A stretch of DNA of 64,000 bases from Loktanella sp. IMCC34160 (GCF_004145845.1 NZ_SELP01000001.1:558001-622000); one strand, 5' to 3'; shown: positions 53,466-62,579, numbered from the stretch's first letter. Notes: generated from the sequence alone by a model not told the origin. Program-made: numbers and translations.

Positions 53466-54410
53466 CTAGGTCCGAACCGGCGTGTTTTCCATGAAGGAAA
53501 TCGTTGCGGCCAGGTCGGTGATGACGGCCTGCGATCCAAGGCCAAGGGCGTTCTGGGCCGCGCTGGCCTGCCCGAAGCGGATGCAATCCTCGATCGACCG
53601 GTCTAGGTGCAGCCCGGTCGCGACGCCGGCGTTAAAGCAATCGCCACAGCCACAGGTGCACACGACGTTGATGTCATAGGCGGGGATATCGACCTTGCGG
53701 CCCTGCGCGTCGCGATACATGGCCCCCTGTGCGCCCAGTGTCATGATGATCGCGCCCACGCCCTGATCCAGCATAAAGCTGCAGATGTCTTCGAAATCGG
53801 TCAGGCCGGACAGGGCCATGGCCTCTTCCTCGGACGGCATGAAGTAATCCGTATGGGCCAGAAGCGGGCGGATCTTTGCAAGGTCGTCGCCGGTCGATGC
53901 AAAGACGTCCAGCGTCGTGACACAGCCGCGCGCCTTGGCCGCCGCCAGAATCTCGGCGTTGCGGCCGTTGTCCATCCTGTCCATGAGCCCGACCCCGCCG
54001 ATGTGCAGGATCTTGGTGTCCAGCACCCGGTCGATCCGGTCATCGCCGATATAAAAGCCGCCGGTGGCCCCCTTCTTGTGCAGCGCCGGGCGCGCGCCGT
54101 CGGGCCGCGTCGTGACGATGCTGGAGGAGGTGGCGAATCCCTCGATCCGCTGCATCTGGTCGGTGTCGATTCCGTAATGGGCCAGTTTCATCATCACCCA
54201 ATCGCCCATGTCGTCATGGCCGACACCGCCCACCGCCTGAACGTTCAGCCCGTGCTTGGCGGCAACGATGGCGGCACAGCCCGCAGCGCCGGATACCGCC
54301 AAAGCGAAATCCTCGACGAAATAGGTCCCACCGCCGGGGGGGATCTGGGTCACCGGGCGGCACAGTGCATCAAAGGTATAGAAGCCCAGTGATGTGTAAT
54401 CGAACGTCAT
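53466..54410 (-). CDS. PfkB-family carbohydrate kinase 2
   Basis: A 314-residue ribokinase-type kinase, paralogue of kinase 1. Shared features are IPPGGGTYFVED, AVSGAAGCAAIVAAKHGL, TRPDGARPALHKKGATGG and the catalytic CTCGCGDCFNAGV (Asp257), which carries the same Gly-Cys-Gly in place of Gly-Ala-Gly. A clear ribosome site (GGAGGAA) sets the start at 54410. It heads a minus-strand operon with two unknown genes and is divergent from the DRL-like operon across a 221-base control region. Confidence 0.87.
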   Translation of the reverse strand: MTFDYTSLGFYTFDALCRPVTQIPPGGGTYFVEDFALAVSGAAGCAAIVAAKHGLNVQAVGGVGHDDMGDWVMMKLAHYGIDTDQMQRIEGFATSSSIVTTRPDGARPALHKKGATGGFYIGDDRIDRVLDTKILHIGGVGLMDRMDNGRNAEILAAAKARGCVTTLDVFASTGDDLAKIRPLLAHTDYFMPSEEEAMALSGLTDFEDICSFMLDQGVGAIIMTLGAQGAMYRDAQGRKVDIPAYDINVVCTCGCGDCFNAGVATGLHLDRSIEDCIRFGQASAAQNALGLGSQAVITDLAATISFMENTPVRT

Positions 54411-54631
54411 TTCCAGTTCCTCCACGCAGATCAAGGGCTGTTTGCCCCCGATCAAAGCGCGAGTCCAGCCTTAGAACAGATGACATGAAAATGAACGAAT
54501 GTGCAACAATGAAGGTGTGAAATTGGGGAAATCTTTGCCTATGTCGAACATAATGTTTGACATAAGAACGAAAGTTCACAATGGTGACCACAAGTTCAGA
54601 ACGCATCCGATATGCTGAAAGGGTCCACAGA
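54411..54631. promoter_or_regulatory. Divergent control region, kinase 2 and DRL-like operon
   Basis: Holds an 11-base inverted repeat, ATGTCGAACAT (54541-54551), one base, ATGTTTGACAT (54553-54563), ten of eleven positions matching. Its right arm contains TTGACA (54557-54562), a likely -35 element for the DRL-like operon with AATGGT 17 bases on. A repressor bound here would block polymerase. GAACGAAAGTTCAC (54567-54580) and TGAACGAATGTGC (near 54498) add more half-sites of GAACRAA type. Confidence 0.65.
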
Positions 54632-55966
54632 ATGGCTTCAAACATTGCACTTACCGGCCTTGCGAAGGATCTGGCCGCCCGCGCCGATTCGGGGCGCCCG
54701 GTCCGGATTGGCCTGATCGGCTCCGGTGAAATGGGAACCGACATCGTTACTCGCGCCGGGATGATGGACGGTGTCGATGTGGCCGCGATTTGCGACATCA
54801 ACCCCGCCGCCGCCCATAAGGCGGTTCAGATCGCGCGTCAGGGCGCGGGCCACAGCGCCGACGCCAACACCGCCGACGCGCTGAACGCCACCATCGAAGG
54901 CGGGCTGACGGCCATTGCCGACAACGCGGATGCCATTCTTGAATCCGGCCTGATCGACGTTGTCATTGACGCGACCGGTGTTCCGGCCGTCGGGGCCGAG
55001 ATCGGCCTGCGGGCGATGGAGCGCGGCAAGCACCTTGTCATGATGAACGTCGAGGCGGATGTGACCATCGGTTCTTACCTGCGGCACGAGGCGGAGCGGC
55101 TTGGCGTCGTCTACAGCCTTGGGGCCGGGGACGAACCGTCGTCCTGCATGGAACTGATCGAGTTCGCCACCGCCATGGGCCACCGCATCGTCTGCGCCGG
55201 CAAGGGCAAGAACAACCCGCTCAACATCGACGCGACCCCGGACGCCTACGAGGAAGAGGCGGTTCGCCGTCACATGAACCCGCGCCTGCTGGTAGAGTTC
55301 GTCGACGGGTCCAAGACGATGGTGGAGATGTCGGCGATTGCCAATGCCACGGGCCTGATCCCCGATTGCGACGGGATGCACGGACCGGCGGCCGGGCCCA
55401 AGGATCTGGCCAAGACCCTGATCCCGGCGCGCGATGGCGGTGTCCTGTCGGATATCGGCCGGGTCGATTTCTCGATCGGGAAGGGGCTGGCCCCCGGCGT
55501 CTTCGTCGTGGTCGAGGCCCAGCATCCCCGCGTCCATGAACGGATGAGCGACCTGAAGATGGGCGATGGCCCCTACTTCTCGTTCATCCGGCCTTATCAC
55601 CTGACCTCGCTCGAGGTGCCGCTGACCTGCGCCCGCGCCGTTCTTTACGGCAAGGCCGACATGGTCCCGCTGGATCGCCCTGTGGCCGAAGTGGCCGCCG
55701 TGGCCAAGCGCGACCTGAAGCCGGGCGAGAAGCTCGATCAGATCGGGGAATACACCTATCGCGCCTGGGCGATGGAAGCGAACCGGGCCCGCGGGCTGAA
55801 GGCGCATCCGGCCGGTCTTCTGACCGGGGCCACCGTGACCCGCGCAATCCGCAAGGGCGAGTTGCTGACCCAGGACAACGTGGCGCTGCCAGCCGGATCG
55901 AAGATCGCCGAGCTGCGCCGCCGCCAGGATGAAATGCTGTTCGGCAAGGAGCTGGCACATGCCTGA
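54632..55966 (+). CDS. DRL-like (COG4091) SAF-domain NAD(P)-dependent oxidoreductase
   Basis: A 444-residue oxidoreductase. The Rossmann motif is IGLIGSGEMGTD (about 26-37); the middle matches the homoserine-dehydrogenase-like COG4091 family (GKHLVMMNVEADVTIG, AGKGKNNPLN, VEMSAIANATGLIPDCDG, IRPYHLTSLE); the C-terminus (about 358-420) is a SAF domain. This family includes Brucella DRL, which turns 1-deoxyxylulose 5-phosphate into 2-C-methylerythritol 4-phosphate in place of DXR; length and architecture agree with DRL. Other family members have unproven activity. Here it heads an operon with an acetoin-type dehydrogenase complex, pointing to catabolism. The ATG at 54632 has AAAGGG upstream. 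Confidence 0.8.
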   Translation: MASNIALTGLAKDLAARADSGRPVRIGLIGSGEMGTDIVTRAGMMDGVDVAAICDINPAAAHKAVQIARQGAGHSADANTADALNATIEGGLTAIADNADAILESGLIDVVIDATGVPAVGAEIGLRAMERGKHLVMMNVEADVTIGSYLRHEAERLGVVYSLGAGDEPSSCMELIEFATAMGHRIVCAGKGKNNPLNIDATPDAYEEEAVRRHMNPRLLVEFVDGSKTMVEMSAIANATGLIPDCDGMHGPAAGPKDLAKTLIPARDGGVLSDIGRVDFSIGKGLAPGVFVVVEAQHPRVHERMSDLKMGDGPYFSFIRPYHLTSLEVPLTCARAVLYGKADMVPLDRPVAEVAAVAKRDLKPGEKLDQIGEYTYRAWAMEANRARGLKAHPAGLLTGATVTRAIRKGELLTQDNVALPAGSKIAELRRRQDEMLFGKELAHA

Positions 55967-56975
55967 TACCGCGAATTCCGATACCAACCTGCCCTATGCC
56001 CTGCGCGCCTATTCGCGCGAGGATCTGGTCGGCGCCCTACGCAAGATGTTCCTGATCCGCAAGTTCGAGGAAGGCGCCGAGGACAGCTATACCCGCGGGT
56101 TGATCCACGGCACCATGCACCTGAGCATCGGGCAAGAGGCGTCTGCGGTCGGGTCCTGCATGTCGCTGACCGACGCGGACAAGATCACCTCGACCCACCG
56201 GGGGCATGGGCACTGTGTGGCCAAGAACGCCGATCTGGGCCGCATGTTCGCCGAATTCTTCGGCAAGGAAACCGGATACTGCCGGGGCCGGGGCGGGTCG
56301 ATGCACATCGCCGATGTGGAAAAGGGCAACCTTGGCGCCAACGGGATCGTGGGCGGTGGCCTGCCCATCGCAGTGGGCGCGGCACTGACCGCAAAGCGGC
56401 TGGGCACTGGCGCGGTGACGATCTGTTTCTTCGGCGACGGCGCGAACAACGAAGGCGCGTTCCACGAGGCGCTGAACATGGCGTCGGTCTGGAAACTGCC
56501 CGTGGTCTTTGTGTGCGAGAACAACAAATACGGCATGTCCACCTCGATCGAGCGGTCGACCTCGGTCAAGAATATCGCGGATCGGGCGGTCGCCTATTCG
56601 ATGCCGGGCGTCACCGTGGACGGGAACGATTTTTCCGCCGTGACCGAAGCCGTGGACGCCGCCGTGGCCCGGGCCCGCGCAGGCGAAGGCCCGAGCCTTG
56701 TCGAGAACCTGACCTATCGCTGGCGCGGCCATTCCAAGTCTGACCGCAACCGGTATCGGACCAAGGAAGAAATCGCCGAATGGATGGAGCGTGACCCTAT
56801 CCGCCGCATGGCCGATCTTCTGGTGTCGCACGATATCCTGAGCGAGGCCGAGGTGGGTGCGCTGGAGGCCGAGACCGAACAGGAAATCCGCGACGCGATC
56901 GCCTTTGCCAATCAAAGCCCCGCACCGCTGATCGAAGACGCGACCCGCTTTGTCTATACCGAGGAGATGGCGTGA
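55959..56975 (+). CDS. Thiamine-diphosphate dehydrogenase E1 alpha subunit (acetoin/pyruvate type)
   Basis: A 338-residue E1 alpha. The ThDP/Mg motif is [19 protein letters not shown] (Asp160, Asn164-165) with ENNKYGMST following; the phospho-loop region is [13 protein letters not shown]. With E1 beta it decarboxylates a 2-oxo acid or cleaves an acyloin/diketone and passes the acyl group to lipoyl-E2. Sequence features fit both AcoA (acetoin) and PdhA; the hydrolase-type E2 downstream favours AcoA. It overlaps the DRL-like gene by eight bases, tying the two activities together; AAGGAG precedes the ATG. Confidence 0.9.
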   Translation: MPDTANSDTNLPYALRAYSREDLVGALRKMFLIRKFEEGAEDSYTRGLIHGTMHLSIGQEASAVGSCMSLTDADKITSTHRGHGHCVAKNADLGRMFAEFFGKETGYCRGRGGSMHIADVEKGNLGANGIVGGGLPIAVGAALTAKRLGTGAVTICFFGDGANNEGAFHEALNMASVWKLPVVFVCENNKYGMSTSIERSTSVKNIADRAVAYSMPGVTVDGNDFSAVTEAVDAAVARARAGEGPSLVENLTYRWRGHSKSDRNRYRTKEEIAEWMERDPIRRMADLLVSHDILSEAEVGALEAETEQEIRDAIAFANQSPAPLIEDATRFVYTEEMA

Positions 56976-57985
56976 TGAACGCGATGGACACCCCCGAAGC
57001 CCGCGAACTGTCCTATGCCGAAGCGATCCGCGAGGCGATGGACATCGCGCTTGAAAGCGATCCGCGCGTGGTCCTGATGGGCGAAGATATCGGCGTCTAT
57101 GGCGGTGCGTTTCAGGTCACCGGCGATCTGGTGCACAAGTATGGCACCGACCGGGTCATGGACACGCCGATTTCCGAACTGGGCGGCGCGGGTGTTGCCG
57201 TGGGTGCGGCCCTGACCGGCCTGCGGCCAATCTTCGAGTTTCAGTTTTCGGACTTCGCGGCGCTGGCGATGGAACAGATCGTCAACCAGGCGGCCAAGCT
57301 GCGCTATATGCTGGGTGGCGCGGTATCGGTGCCGCTGGTGATGCGGTTTCCGGCCGGGTCCGGCACGGGTGCCGCGGCCCAGCATTCCCAAAGCATCGAA
57401 GCCTGGCTGGCGCATGTGCCCGGCCTGAAGGTGGTCCAGCCCTCGACCCCCGAGGATGCGAAGGGCCTGCTTCTGGCGGCGCTGGAAGACCCGGACCCGG
57501 TGATGATCTTCGAACACAAGATCCTTTACAAATCCAAGGGTCTGGTCCCCGCCGGCCACTACACCACACCCATCGGCAAGGCCGCGATCCGGCGCGCGGG
57601 CACGGACCTGACCATCGTCGCGACCTCGATCATGGTGCACAAGGCCCTTGCGGCCGCCGAAACCCTTGCTGCCGAGGGGATCGAGGCCGAGGTGATCGAC
57701 CTGCGCACCGTCCGCCCGATGGACCGCGAAACGGTTCTGGCGTCAGTCCGCAAGACTGGCCGTCTTTTGTGCGTCTACGAGGGGGTCAAGACCCTTGGGG
57801 TCGGGGCAGAGGTGTCGGCTATGGTCGCCGAAAGCGATGCCTTCGATTTCCTTGATGCTCCCATCGTCCGGCTGGGCGGGGCGGAATGCCCGATCCCCTA
57901 TAACCCGGATCTGGAAAAGGCCGTGGTGCCGCAGGTGCCGGGCATTCTGGACGCGGCGCGCGCTTTGGCCAAGGGGCGGATCTGA
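56975..57985 (+). CDS. Thiamine-diphosphate dehydrogenase E1 beta subunit (acetoin/pyruvate type)
   Basis: A 336-residue transketolase-like subunit. Features are [52 protein letters not shown] (ThDP-contacting Glu) and the C-terminal domain [19 protein letters not shown]. It forms the active site with E1 alpha. Start and stop codons overlap on both sides (TGATG), so the E1 alpha, E1 beta and E2 genes are translationally coupled. Confidence 0.92.
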   Translation: MNAMDTPEARELSYAEAIREAMDIALESDPRVVLMGEDIGVYGGAFQVTGDLVHKYGTDRVMDTPISELGGAGVAVGAALTGLRPIFEFQFSDFAALAMEQIVNQAAKLRYMLGGAVSVPLVMRFPAGSGTGAAAQHSQSIEAWLAHVPGLKVVQPSTPEDAKGLLLAALEDPDPVMIFEHKILYKSKGLVPAGHYTTPIGKAAIRRAGTDLTIVATSIMVHKALAAAETLAAEGIEAEVIDLRTVRPMDRETVLASVRKTGRLLCVYEGVKTLGVGAEVSAMVAESDAFDFLDAPIVRLGGAECPIPYNPDLEKAVVPQVPGILDAARALAKGRI

Positions 57986-59289
57986 TGCCTACCGAAGTCA
58001 TCATGCCCAAGGTCGATATGGATATGACCGAAGGCACCATCGTCACCTGGCACGTGGCCGAGGGCGAGGCTGTCGAGAAGGGACAGCCGCTGTTCGACAT
58101 CGAAACGGCCAAGGCCGCGATGGAGGTTGAAGCCCCGGCCGATGGCCTGTTCCATCATCCGGTTGCAGAAGGCACGGTGGTGCCGATCGGTCAACCCGTT
58201 GCCTGGCTTTACGCCGCCGGGGAAGAGGTCGGGCCGCCGCCCGCCGTTGCCGCGCCTGCCGCCGCTGCTGCCCCTGCTGAACCGGCGCTTGCCGGGGCCG
58301 AGGTTTCGGCACCGTCCGAGCCGATGCGCGCACCCGAGCCGCCGATGTCCCGGCCCGCGCCGGTCGCCGACCGGCCCCGCGCCACCCCCGCGGCCCGGTC
58401 GCTGGCGCGGCAGGGCGGGATCAGCCTTGACCGTATCCCCGGAACCGGACCGTCAGGCCGGGTGCAGGCGGGCGACGTTCGGGCATGGCTCGACTCGGCG
58501 GCCAGCCCGTCACCGACCCTTCCCGCCGTGTCCTACGAAACCGGGGCGCTTGCGGTGCATCGTTCGCGGGGCGGGACCGGCACGCCGGTTCTGCTGATCC
58601 ACGGCTTCGCCAGTGACAGCACGTCCTGGGTCCCGCTCGAGGCGCATCTGAAGCATCGGCCCCTGATCCGGATCGACCTGCCGTCGCACGGCAAGTCGCC
58701 GCGTCTGCGCATCGACAGCTTTGCCGACCTCGCCGCCGAGATCCGCCGCGCCTTCGACGGGCTTGGGGTCGAAAAGGTGGACCTGATTGGGCACAGCCTT
58801 GGCGGGGCGCTGGCCCTGTCGCTGGCCGACACCCGGCCCCGGTCCATCGCCTCGTTGACGCTGATTGCCCCCGCGGGCCTTGGCCCGCAGATCAACGGCG
58901 ACGCCCTGACCGGGATTTGCCGCGCGACGCGGGTTGAAAGCCTTAAACCCTGGCTGGGTGCCCTTGTCGCCGACGACAGCCTGATCTCGGACGCCTATGC
59001 CCGCGCGGCGATGGCGTCGCGCAACGATCCCGCCCAACGTGCGGCGCAGGCCCGGCTTGCCGATGTGGTCTTCCCCGATGGGGTGCAAAGTTTCGACCTC
59101 AAGGCGGCGCTTGACCGGCTGGACATGCCGACCCGGATGATCTGGGGCAGGCAGGACGCGATCCTGCCGTGGAAGCACGCGCTGCGGGCACCGGGGCAGG
59201 TGGCGCTGCACTTCTTTGATGGGGTCGGCCACATGCCGCAGTTCGAATGCGCGGAGGAGGTTGGAAAGTTGCTGCGCGCCGCACTATGA
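57985..59289 (+). CDS. Acetoin-dehydrogenase-type E2: lipoyl + E3-binding + alpha/beta hydrolase domains
   Basis: A 434-residue three-part protein. A lipoyl domain (1-80) carries the lipoylation site DIETAKAAMEVEAP (Lys43). A Pro/Ala linker leads to a peripheral subunit-binding domain (about 133-171: TPAARSLARQGGISLDRI), which would hold E3. Residues 195-434 are an alpha/beta hydrolase fold with LLIHGFASDS, nucleophile LIGHSLGGALALS (Ser271), acid near IWGRQDAILP and GVGHMPQFE, in place of the usual CAT acyltransferase core. This is the layout of AcoC from acetoin degraders. No E3 (dihydrolipoamide dehydrogenase) gene lies in the window, so a shared one must be used. Confidence 0.88.
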   Translation: MPTEVIMPKVDMDMTEGTIVTWHVAEGEAVEKGQPLFDIETAKAAMEVEAPADGLFHHPVAEGTVVPIGQPVAWLYAAGEEVGPPPAVAAPAAAAAPAEPALAGAEVSAPSEPMRAPEPPMSRPAPVADRPRATPAARSLARQGGISLDRIPGTGPSGRVQAGDVRAWLDSAASPSPTLPAVSYETGALAVHRSRGGTGTPVLLIHGFASDSTSWVPLEAHLKHRPLIRIDLPSHGKSPRLRIDSFADLAAEIRRAFDGLGVEKVDLIGHSLGGALALSLADTRPRSIASLTLIAPAGLGPQINGDALTGICRATRVESLKPWLGALVADDSLISDAYARAAMASRNDPAQRAAQARLADVVFPDGVQSFDLKAALDRLDMPTRMIWGRQDAILPWKHALRAPGQVALHFFDGVGHMPQFECAEEVGKLLRAAL

Positions 59290-59325
59290 TGGCGCGCAAC
59301 ACCGCGAACCCGGAACGGAGCCACG

Positions 59326-60294
59326 ATGCCAGACGACCTGAACCCAGCGCAGGAACGCGCCGCGCTCGATCCGCATAACCAGACCCGGATTCGCGCCGCA
59401 TGGCTGTATTACATCGAAGGGCTGACCCAATCAGATGTGGCCAAGCGGATGGGCGTCAACCGGATCATGATTACCCGGCTTCTGTCCGAGGCCCGTCGCC
59501 GGGGCGAGGTGATGATCCGCATCGAATCCGAACTGACCCCGCTGATCGACCTGCAGGGGCGGCTGGAAGACAAGTTCGGGCTGGAACGGGCCATCGTCGC
59601 CCCGATGAACGACCCCGAGAGCGACCCGACGCGGGTCATCGCCGCGGCTGCGGGCAGCTATGTCTCGGGGTTGATGAAATCGAACATGACTATTGGTGTG
59701 GGCTGGGGCCGCACCCTGCATGCGATGCTGCCCTATGTCGAAGGGCAGTCGCTTGAGGGGGTGCGGATTGTCTCGCTTCTGGGCGGGATCGCGCAGGCCC
59801 GGCGGTTCAACCCCGCCGAATTCGCCTGGCAATTCGCGGAGCTGTTCGATGCCGAAGGCTACCTTATCCCGGCGCCGGCCATCGTCGACTCTCCCAAGAC
59901 CAAGCACGCGCTGCTGGAACATTGCGGGCTTGAGCAGATCATGTCGATGGCCGAAAACTGCGACGTGGCGCTTCTGTCCTGCGGCGGGATTTCCAGCATG
60001 ACGACGTCCTACCGGCTGGGCCATGTGTCCGAGGCCGAACGCCTGTCCCTGATCGACGCGGGTGCCGTGGGCGATGTGCTGTACAATTTCCTCGACAAGG
60101 ATGGAAAGCTGGTCGACCACCCGGTGAACCAGCGGGCGATTTCGATTTCAGTCGACCGGTTGGCGCGGATCGAAAGCAAGGTGCTGATCTCGGGCGGGCC
60201 GGAAAAGGTCGAGATGATCCGGGGCACGATGAATTCGCTCCGCCCCAGCGTGCTGATCACTGACGAGCTGACCGCCGCGACCCTGCTGGAGTAG
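59326..60294 (+). CDS. SorC-family transcriptional regulator 2
   Basis: A 322-residue SorC regulator, paralogue of regulator 1. The helix-turn-helix covers AAWLYYIEGLTQSDVAKRMGVNRIMITRLLSEARR (residues about 25-59); the effector domain has MTIGVGWGRTLHAML, IVSLLGGIAQARRFNPAEFA and SVLITDELTAATLLE. It probably senses a phosphorylated intermediate and controls the DRL-like operon it ends, through the palindrome at 54541. GGAG lies upstream of the ATG. Its 3' end overlaps the convergent gene by 38 bases. Confidence 0.9.
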   Translation: MPDDLNPAQERAALDPHNQTRIRAAWLYYIEGLTQSDVAKRMGVNRIMITRLLSEARRRGEVMIRIESELTPLIDLQGRLEDKFGLERAIVAPMNDPESDPTRVIAAAAGSYVSGLMKSNMTIGVGWGRTLHAMLPYVEGQSLEGVRIVSLLGGIAQARRFNPAEFAWQFAELFDAEGYLIPAPAIVDSPKTKHALLEHCGLEQIMSMAENCDVALLSCGGISSMTTSYRLGHVSEAERLSLIDAGAVGDVLYNFLDKDGKLVDHPVNQRAISISVDRLARIESKVLISGGPEKVEMIRGTMNSLRPSVLITDELTAATLLE

Positions 60295-60754
60295 GGGCCT
60301 TCGCGGTCGCGTCGCGGCCGGGGCGATGTTGGTGCGCGGCGGGCACCCAATCGGCCGTGTCACGGTTCCAGAACCGGTTGGGGTTGTCCTCGTCCTGTCC
60401 CCGGCGATGCAGGGTTCTGCTGGCGGGCCACAGGGTTATCACCGGTTCCTCATAGGGATGGGTGGCGTAGATCGCGGCGACGACGGCGGGGGCTTGTTCC
60501 GTCTTCAGGAATATCCGCAGTTCGATGCAAGGCACGCTGACCGGGGTCTGCGTGGCCGCGTTCCGCCCGCTGCCCAAGGATCGGAAGTCCTGCCGCCCTT
60601 CGGCGCTGGCAAAGCTGACCGCGTCATAGTCGCCCCAGGTCAACGGGGCCGCGTCCCGGATGGCGGCCAGAACCCGCGCTTCGCTTTCAGCCGGAACCTG
60701 ACAGGCCAGCATCAGCCCGGTTTCGACCGCATAGCGTTGGGTTGCGGGGATCAT
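60257..60754 (-). CDS. YqfO/NIF3 middle-domain-like small protein
   Basis: A 165-residue protein. The stretch VVAAIYATHPYEEPVITLWP resembles the HPYEEP core of the single-domain YqfO/NIF3 insert or CutA-like fold, a ferredoxin-like trimer or dimer module. The C-terminal 55 residues are basic and probably disordered. Function is unknown. It is coupled (ATGA overlap) to the ArsR-type gene upstream and overlaps the end of the convergent SorC gene by 38 bases. Confidence 0.6.
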   Translation of the reverse strand: MIPATQRYAVETGLMLACQVPAESEARVLAAIRDAAPLTWGDYDAVSFASAEGRQDFRSLGSGRNAATQTPVSVPCIELRIFLKTEQAPAVVAAIYATHPYEEPVITLWPASRTLHRRGQDEDNPNRFWNRDTADWVPAAHQHRPGRDATAKAPTPAGSRRSARQ

Positions 60755-61407
60755 GCCCGGATTCCCAGTTCAGCGTCGAACCAGTGCCGCCCGCTGTCCG
60801 TCACGATGATTTCGCGCCCGGCGCCGCGTGCGACCTGTCCTTGCTCCAGCAAGTGCCGCAAAAGCGTGGTCGCGAAGGGGCCGGACAGGTGATACCGGCG
60901 TTCCGACCAATCCAGACAGGGCCGCATGGACCCGGGTTTGAGGCCCTGTCGGGCGGCCCAGTCCCGGCCCTTTTCGGTCAACGCCGGGCTGGTCAGGTCG
61001 GTCAGATATGCGCGCGCAACCAGCGCATCGGCCATCGCCACCCCCAGCCGACCGGCAAGGTGATTGTAACAGCAGCGCGCCGCCAGTTCGGCCGCAGGGG
61101 CGCGGCGCAGGGCAGGGCGGGCGTCGGGCCGGGCCAGCGGCAGGGCAGACAGGGTTTCAAGCATCTCGGCCACCTTTGACCCCGCGATCCTGTGATAGGT
61201 GAACCGCCCCGACCGTTTCGTGATCACCAGACCGGCGGCGACCAGATGGGCAAGGTGCCCGCTGGCGGTTTGTGGGGAAATCCCGGCACCATGGGCGAGT
61301 TCCTTGTTCGTATGGGCGCGGCCGTCCATAAGCTGGCACAGCATCCGGGCCCGGCTTTGGTCCGATAGGGCGGCGCCGATGCGCACGATCTGCGGGTCTG
61401 TGTTCAT
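60751..61407 (-). CDS. ArsR-type winged-helix regulator with C-terminal extension
   Basis: A 218-residue regulator. The winged helix covers [20 protein letters not shown] to [25 protein letters not shown] 120-residue C-terminal part follows, with [19 protein letters not shown], a motif seen in longer ArsR proteins of Proteobacteria, where paired cysteines may sense metal or redox state. The target is unknown; it is coupled to the small YqfO-like gene. Confidence 0.85.
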   Translation of the reverse strand: MNTDPQIVRIGAALSDQSRARMLCQLMDGRAHTNKELAHGAGISPQTASGHLAHLVAAGLVITKRSGRFTYHRIAGSKVAEMLETLSALPLARPDARPALRRAPAAELAARCCYNHLAGRLGVAMADALVARAYLTDLTSPALTEKGRDWAARQGLKPGSMRPCLDWSERRYHLSGPFATTLLRHLLEQGQVARGAGREIIVTDSGRHWFDAELGIRA

Positions 61408-61541
61408 GGGAGGACCCTAGCACCCGACCGGGCCAGGGTTGCAGCCGAATTGATACGGTCCGGGCCGAAGCGTCAGCGATGCGCGGGCCGCGCGCAGCTT
61501 CCCCCTTGCCGCCCCGTGCCCTGCCTGCCAAAAGGCGGACC

Positions 61542-62579
61542 ATGACTTCTGGTATCCTTTCGATTGATCTGGACGCGATTGCCGCGAACTGGGCCGCGCT
61601 TGACGCCAAGACCGGGGTGGAAACCGCCGCCGTGGTCAAGGCCGATGGCTATGGGCTGGATGCGGGCCGCGTCGCGGGCCGCCTGTTCCACGCGGGCGCG
61701 CGCCGGTTTTTTGTCGCCGTGGCCGAGGAGGGCGCTGCCGTCCGCGCCGCTGTTGGCGATGATGCGCATATCTACGTCTTTTCTGGCCATTGCCGGGGCG
61801 ACACGGAAATGATCGGCGATCTGGGCCTGATCCCGATGCTGAATTCCATGGACCAGATGACCCGCCATTTCGAAAGCCTGCCGGGCCACCCGTTCGGGGT
61901 GCAGCTGGACACGGGCATGAACCGGCTGGGTATGGAATGGGACGAATGGGCTGCCGTCGCCCCGATCGCGCTGGAACAGGGGCCGCAGCTTCTGATCAGC
62001 CATCTGGCCTGCTCGGACGAACCCGACCATCCGATGAACCCCTACCAGCTGGACCTGTTCCGCCGGATGACCGACGGTACCGGCGTGCCCCGGTCGCTGG
62101 CCGCGACGGGGGGGATCCTGCTGGGCAAGGACTATCATTTCGACCTGTGCCGCCCCGGTGTCGGCCTCTACGGTGGCCACCCCTTTGTCGAGGCGCGGCC
62201 CGTGGTGCGGCTGGACCTGCCGGTGATCCAGATCCGCGATCTGGCCGAGGGCGAAGTCGTGGGCTACGGCAACAGTTGGCAGGCCGCGCGGCCCAGCCGG
62301 ATCGCCACGCTGGCGGCGGGCTATGCCGATGGTATCCTGCGGGCCCTGTCGAACGGCGCGACCCTGTGGCACGGCAAGACGCCTTGCCCGCTGGTCGGGC
62401 GGGTGTCGATGGACCTTCTGACCATCGACGTCACCGATCTGGATGAAGCGCCCCGCGCGCTGACCCTTCTGGGGCCGCGCCAGACCGTGGACGATCTTGC
62501 CGAGGCCGCGGGCACCATCGGATATGAAATCCTGACCTCTCTGGGCCATCGCTACCAGCGGCGGTATACCACGTCATGA
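61542..62579 (+). CDS. alr: Alanine racemase
   Basis: A 345-residue PLP enzyme that makes D-alanine for peptidoglycan. The PLP lysine is in [28 protein letters not shown], the [14 protein letters not shown] stretch, VVGYGNSW and [13 protein letters not shown] are family motifs, the catalytic tyrosine lying in the C-terminal beta domain. AAAGGCGG precedes the ATG. It is the first gene after the island and, with dnaB, marks the old chromosomal neighbourhood. Its stop overlaps mlaE (ATGA). Confidence 0.95.
   Translation: MTSGILSIDLDAIAANWAALDAKTGVETAAVVKADGYGLDAGRVAGRLFHAGARRFFVAVAEEGAAVRAAVGDDAHIYVFSGHCRGDTEMIGDLGLIPMLNSMDQMTRHFESLPGHPFGVQLDTGMNRLGMEWDEWAAVAPIALEQGPQLLISHLACSDEPDHPMNPYQLDLFRRMTDGTGVPRSLAATGGILLGKDYHFDLCRPGVGLYGGHPFVEARPVVRLDLPVIQIRDLAEGEVVGYGNSWQAARPSRIATLAAGYADGILRALSNGATLWHGKTPCPLVGRVSMDLLTIDVTDLDEAPRALTLLGPRQTVDDLAEAAGTIGYEILTSLGHRYQRRYTTS

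Noticed and set aside
59326-60294. Island ends at an att site or tRNA near the last SorC gene
   Set aside because: No direct repeats matching the dnaB-side border and no tRNA sequence could be found by eye.
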